Origin: a virus
IMG/VR virus record: IMGVR_UViG_3300020160_000080
Span: 1 to 33,985 of that record
DNA: 33,985 nt
Strand: one strand, 5' to 3'
Both the position numbers and the translations under genes were made by a program. The notes under the pieces are model-generated. The model saw only the letters and a program-made list of their open reading frames with translations. It had not been told where the DNA came from and did no database searches. Below are positions 31,454 through 33,985 of the stretch, in pieces; the stretch's first letter is position 1; every line of letters begins with the position of its first letter.

Positions 31454-31746
31454 AAACACCGGCATGGCAGCGCAAGGAAGGGCAGAACCCCAAGGGCGGC
31501 TTGAATGCTGCTGGGCGCGCCAGCTTGAAGGCTGCAGGCCAGAACATCAAGCCGCCTGTCAAGTCCGGCGACAACCCACGCAGGGCATCGTTCCTGGCGC
31601 GCATGGGAAACAACCCCGGCCCTGAGTACAAAGACGGCGAGCCAACCAGGCTGCTGCTCAGTCTGAAAGCCTGGGGCGCGTCAAGCAAAGCTGACGCACA
31701 GGCCAAGGCCAAGAAAATCTCGGCCCGAAACAAGGCTAAGAAGTAA
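31450..31746 (+). CDS. Small basic protein III, DUF6321-like
   Basis: 98 residues. NPKGGLNAAGRASLKAAGQNIKPPV and a PRRASFLARMGNNPGP segment, then SLKAWGASSKADAQAKAKK, match what I recall as DUF6321, found in phages and phycodnavirus-like genomes. Basic and glycine-rich at the start. It sits directly before the gp10-like gene. A role in DNA condensation or head completion is inference. Confidence 0.75.
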   Translation: MKTPAWQRKEGQNPKGGLNAAGRASLKAAGQNIKPPVKSGDNPRRASFLARMGNNPGPEYKDGEPTRLLLSLKAWGASSKADAQAKAKKISARNKAKK

Positions 31747-31748
31747 CC

Positions 31749-33155
31749 ATGCAAATCTCAATTCTCAACGGCATCTACACGGACAACGGCCCGGACTTTC
31801 GCACGTCCTACCCGGTCAACATGGTGCCGGTGCCCAAAAACAGCGGCATCAGCACCGGCTACCTGCGGCCAGGCGATGGCCTCGTGGCCAACGGCACAGG
31901 CCCAGGCATTGACCGAGGCGGCATCAACTGGCAGGGCGAGTGCTACAGGGTCATGGGCACCAAGCTGGTGTCGGTGGCCAGCAATGGCGCTGTGACCGTG
32001 CTGGGAGATGTGGGTGGGCCTGTCAACACGCTGGTGACGTTTGACTACAGCTTCGACGAGCTGGCCATCGCATCCGGTGGGCGGCTGTACTACTGGGACA
32101 ACTCCACCCTGACCCAAGTCACCGACCCAGACCTCGGCATCGTGCTCGATGTGGTGTGGGTGGACGGCTACTTCATGACCACCGATGGCGAGTTCCTGAT
32201 CGTCACCGAGCTGTCAGACCCGACCCAAGTCAACCCGCTGAAGTACGGCTCCAGCGAGGTCGATCCCGACCCCGTGGTGGCGCTGCTCAAGCTGCGCAAC
32301 GAGGTCTATGCTCTGAACCGCAACACCGTCGAGGTGTTCGACAACATCGGCGGCGACCTGTTCCCATTCCAACGCATTGATGGCGCTCAAATCCAAAAGG
32401 GCGTGGTCGGCACCTTTGCCTGCTGCGTCTACATCGAGCGCATCGCCTTTTTAGGCAGTGGCCGCAACGAGTCCCCAGGCATCTACGTCGGCGCAGCGGC
32501 CACCACCCAAAAGATCAGCACCCAAGAGATCGACGAGCTGCTGCTGACCTACACCGAGGCGCAACTGTCACTGGTCAAGCTGGAGGCACGCAACGACAAG
32601 TCGCACCAGCACCTCTACGTGCACCTGCCAGACCGCACCATCGTCTACGACGCAGCCGCATCCGAGGCGCTGGGCGATCAGGTGTGGTTTACCCTGACCA
32701 CCACGGTGGTGGGCTTTGCGCAGTACCGAGCACGCAATCTCGTCTGGGCCTACGACAAATGGCTGGTGGGCGACCCGCAGTCCAGCACCATCGGCTACTT
32801 GGTGGACGACATCGGCAGCCACTGGGGGCAGCAGGTGCGCTGGGAGTTCGGCACCATCATTGCTTACAACGAGGGCAAGGGCGCACTGTTCCAAAAGATG
32901 GAGCTGGTGAGCCTGACCGGACGAGTGGCGCTGGGCACCAACCCGCAGATCAGCACCAGCTACTCGCTGGACGGCTTGTCCTACAGCCAGGACCGCTACA
33001 TCTACGTGGGCACCATCGGCAACACCTCCAAGCGCCTGGCATGGTTCCAGCAGGGCCACATGCGCAACTGGCGCATCCAGCGTTTCCGTGGTGACAGCGA
33101 TTCACATATTGCATTTGCACGACTTGAGATGCAGATCGAAGGGTTGCTGTACTGA
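31749..33155 (+). CDS. Packaged-DNA stabilisation protein, P22 gp10-like
   Basis: 468 residues (P22 gp10 about 472). YPVNMVPVPKNSGISTGYLRPGDGL, NRNTVEVFDNIGGDLFPFQRIDGAQIQKG and FLGSGRNESPGIYVG are typical of this family, a beta-propeller-like hexamer that closes the tail channel below gp4. The C-terminal ~80 residues have WRIQRFRGDSDSHIAFARLEMQIEGL. Order gp4-gp10 is as in P22, apart from the inserted fibre and basic genes. Confidence 0.88.
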   Translation: MQISILNGIYTDNGPDFRTSYPVNMVPVPKNSGISTGYLRPGDGLVANGTGPGIDRGGINWQGECYRVMGTKLVSVASNGAVTVLGDVGGPVNTLVTFDYSFDELAIASGGRLYYWDNSTLTQVTDPDLGIVLDVVWVDGYFMTTDGEFLIVTELSDPTQVNPLKYGSSEVDPDPVVALLKLRNEVYALNRNTVEVFDNIGGDLFPFQRIDGAQIQKGVVGTFACCVYIERIAFLGSGRNESPGIYVGAAATTQKISTQEIDELLLTYTEAQLSLVKLEARNDKSHQHLYVHLPDRTIVYDAAASEALGDQVWFTLTTTVVGFAQYRARNLVWAYDKWLVGDPQSSTIGYLVDDIGSHWGQQVRWEFGTIIAYNEGKGALFQKMELVSLTGRVALGTNPQISTSYSLDGLSYSQDRYIYVGTIGNTSKRLAWFQQGHMRNWRIQRFRGDSDSHIAFARLEMQIEGLLY

Positions 33156-33985
33156 TGGCCACCGCACCCGTCTCCCGCAAGCTAAACCTGACCCGCGACC
33201 AGCTCGCGCAGTTCCTGACCGACCAGCAGCAGATCAGGCAGTTCGAGCTGTTGTTCGCAACGGTCGACGCCATCGCGCCTGATGTGGTGCTGGAGATCAA
33301 TATCTCGGCAGGCACTGCGCAGGCAACTGCTGTTCAGGCGCTGGGCATGATTGCTTCGCTGGCGCAGGAGGCCGCTGTCAGCTCTGCCGTGATCGATGGC
33401 AAGGCCACGCTGGCCTTGGGCCAGATCGCTTCGCTGGCCCAAGATGCTGCAGTCAGCATCGCGTCAACGGAGAACAAGGTCAACCAGGTGATGGCCCTTC
33501 TGGCTCAACTGACCTCAGCCGTCGAAGGGCTGCAGATGACACCTCCGGCCAGAGAGTTCAAGCGTGCGCGGTACGGCTCGTTTTACGACACCACCACACA
33601 GACGGCGACAGTCATCAACACGGCCACGGCGATCACGTTCAACAACACCGACCTGAGCAATGGCGTGTTTATTGGCTCGCCCACCTCGCGCATCATTGTG
33701 GACAGCGAGGGCGTCTACAACTTTGATACATCATTCCAGCTTGATAAGACCGCAGGCGGCACGGGAATATTTGATTTTTGGTTTCGCCTTAATGGTGTAG
33801 ATGTAACAGACAGTTGCAGCCGAATTAGAATTCAAGGTAATAACGCTGAAATTTTCTCGTCGCTGAATTACTTTTTTGACCTCAAGGCCAACGATTATGT
33901 TGAGCTGATGTTCTCGGTCACCGATCTCAGCGTCGAGGTTACTGCATTTCCTGCGGCTGCACCGCACCCAGGTATTCCGTCCATA
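33155..33985 (+). CDS. Tail-needle candidate (gp26 position), 3'-truncated
   Basis: 277 residues visible, cut by the right edge; ATG overlaps the gp10-like stop (TGATG). Residues 10-125 are helical and include two 25-residue-period repeats, ALGMIASLAQEAAV (62-75) and ALGQIASLAQDAAV (87-100), with a trimeric coiled-coil look. From about 140 a beta jelly-roll of C1q/TNF type begins (GSFYDTTTQTATVINT, FDFWFRLNGVDVTDS), with an ending like APHPGIPSI. P22 gp26 is a trimeric coiled-coil needle and Sf6 has a TNF-like knob, so this fits a needle plus knob. Perhaps 5-15 residues are missing. Base use turns AT-rich after 33720. Confidence 0.8.
   Translation, partial: MATAPVSRKLNLTRDQLAQFLTDQQQIRQFELLFATVDAIAPDVVLEINISAGTAQATAVQALGMIASLAQEAAVSSAVIDGKATLALGQIASLAQDAAVSIASTENKVNQVMALLAQLTSAVEGLQMTPPAREFKRARYGSFYDTTTQTATVINTATAITFNNTDLSNGVFIGSPTSRIIVDSEGVYNFDTSFQLDKTAGGTGIFDFWFRLNGVDVTDSCSRIRIQGNNAEIFSSLNYFFDLKANDYVELMFSVTDLSVEVTAFPAAAPHPGIPSI

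Noticed and set aside
1-33985. Integrase, attachment sites, tRNA, CRISPR, insertion sequences, toxin-antitoxin pair
   Set aside because: Looked for on both strands and none was recognised; the ribbon-helix-helix gene has no toxin neighbour.

Overview
The window is nearly all of a tailed-phage genome with a P22-like podovirus virion. From the right half through the left end, the + strand carries the P22 order: small and large terminase, portal, scaffold, P22-type coat, a head accessory protein, a gp4-like tail adaptor, a gp10-like DNA-stabilisation protein, and a tail-needle candidate cut by the right edge. The left edge resumes with small virion-associated genes, three ejection-protein genes (gp7/gp20/gp16 positions), a tailspike, a second tail protein and the lysis genes. 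Both edges cut genes, and the order suggests one circularly permuted genome of about 34 kb. The host is not shown. M15 endolysin, GC-rich coding and small-protein families I associate with Burkholderiales phages suggest a Gram-negative, probably betaproteobacterial, host (low confidence). I see no integrase, CI-type repressor, tRNA gene, CRISPR array or insertion sequence.

Layout: 1-11685 (+) holds tail, ejection, spike and lysis genes. 11682-19719 (-) is a tightly packed early operon, with many genes joined by ATGA or TGATG overlaps. It contains an early gene of unknown function, a Sak4-like ATPase, a DUF669-like ssDNA-binding candidate, a PD-(D/E)XK nuclease, an SF2 helicase, a PAPS-reductase-like ATP pyrophosphatase, a VRR-NUC nuclease, a ribbon-helix-helix regulator, an NrdR-like zinc ribbon and many small unknown proteins. 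19720-19837 is a compact divergent promoter/operator region. 19838-22037 (+) encodes a small helix-turn-helix regulator and a Toprim primase/RecA-like helicase. 22038-22209 is a non-coding segment of GC-rich inverted repeats plus a consensus DnaA box. 22210-33985 (+) is packaging and head/tail.

How it may work: one operator palindrome sits in the spacers of two opposed promoters, so a single repressor could control both early directions. The first leftward gene is followed by an intrinsic terminator, so the remaining early genes need read-through or antitermination. Head and tail genes have their own promoters sharing a GAAAAT -10 element (before 749, 24083 and 26217). Early and late operons converge with overlapping stop codons at 11682-11685.

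The items most worth a second look are the switch and its terminator, the structured 22.1 kb intergenic region, a HiPIP-like cysteine protein and a DDxxD helical protein among virion genes, an S74-like domain on an ejection-type protein, and three consecutive small basic proteins. Start codons were chosen by ribosome-binding-site spacing and gene overlap, so several differ from the longest reading frame. Family assignments come from recognised motifs and memory, not searches.
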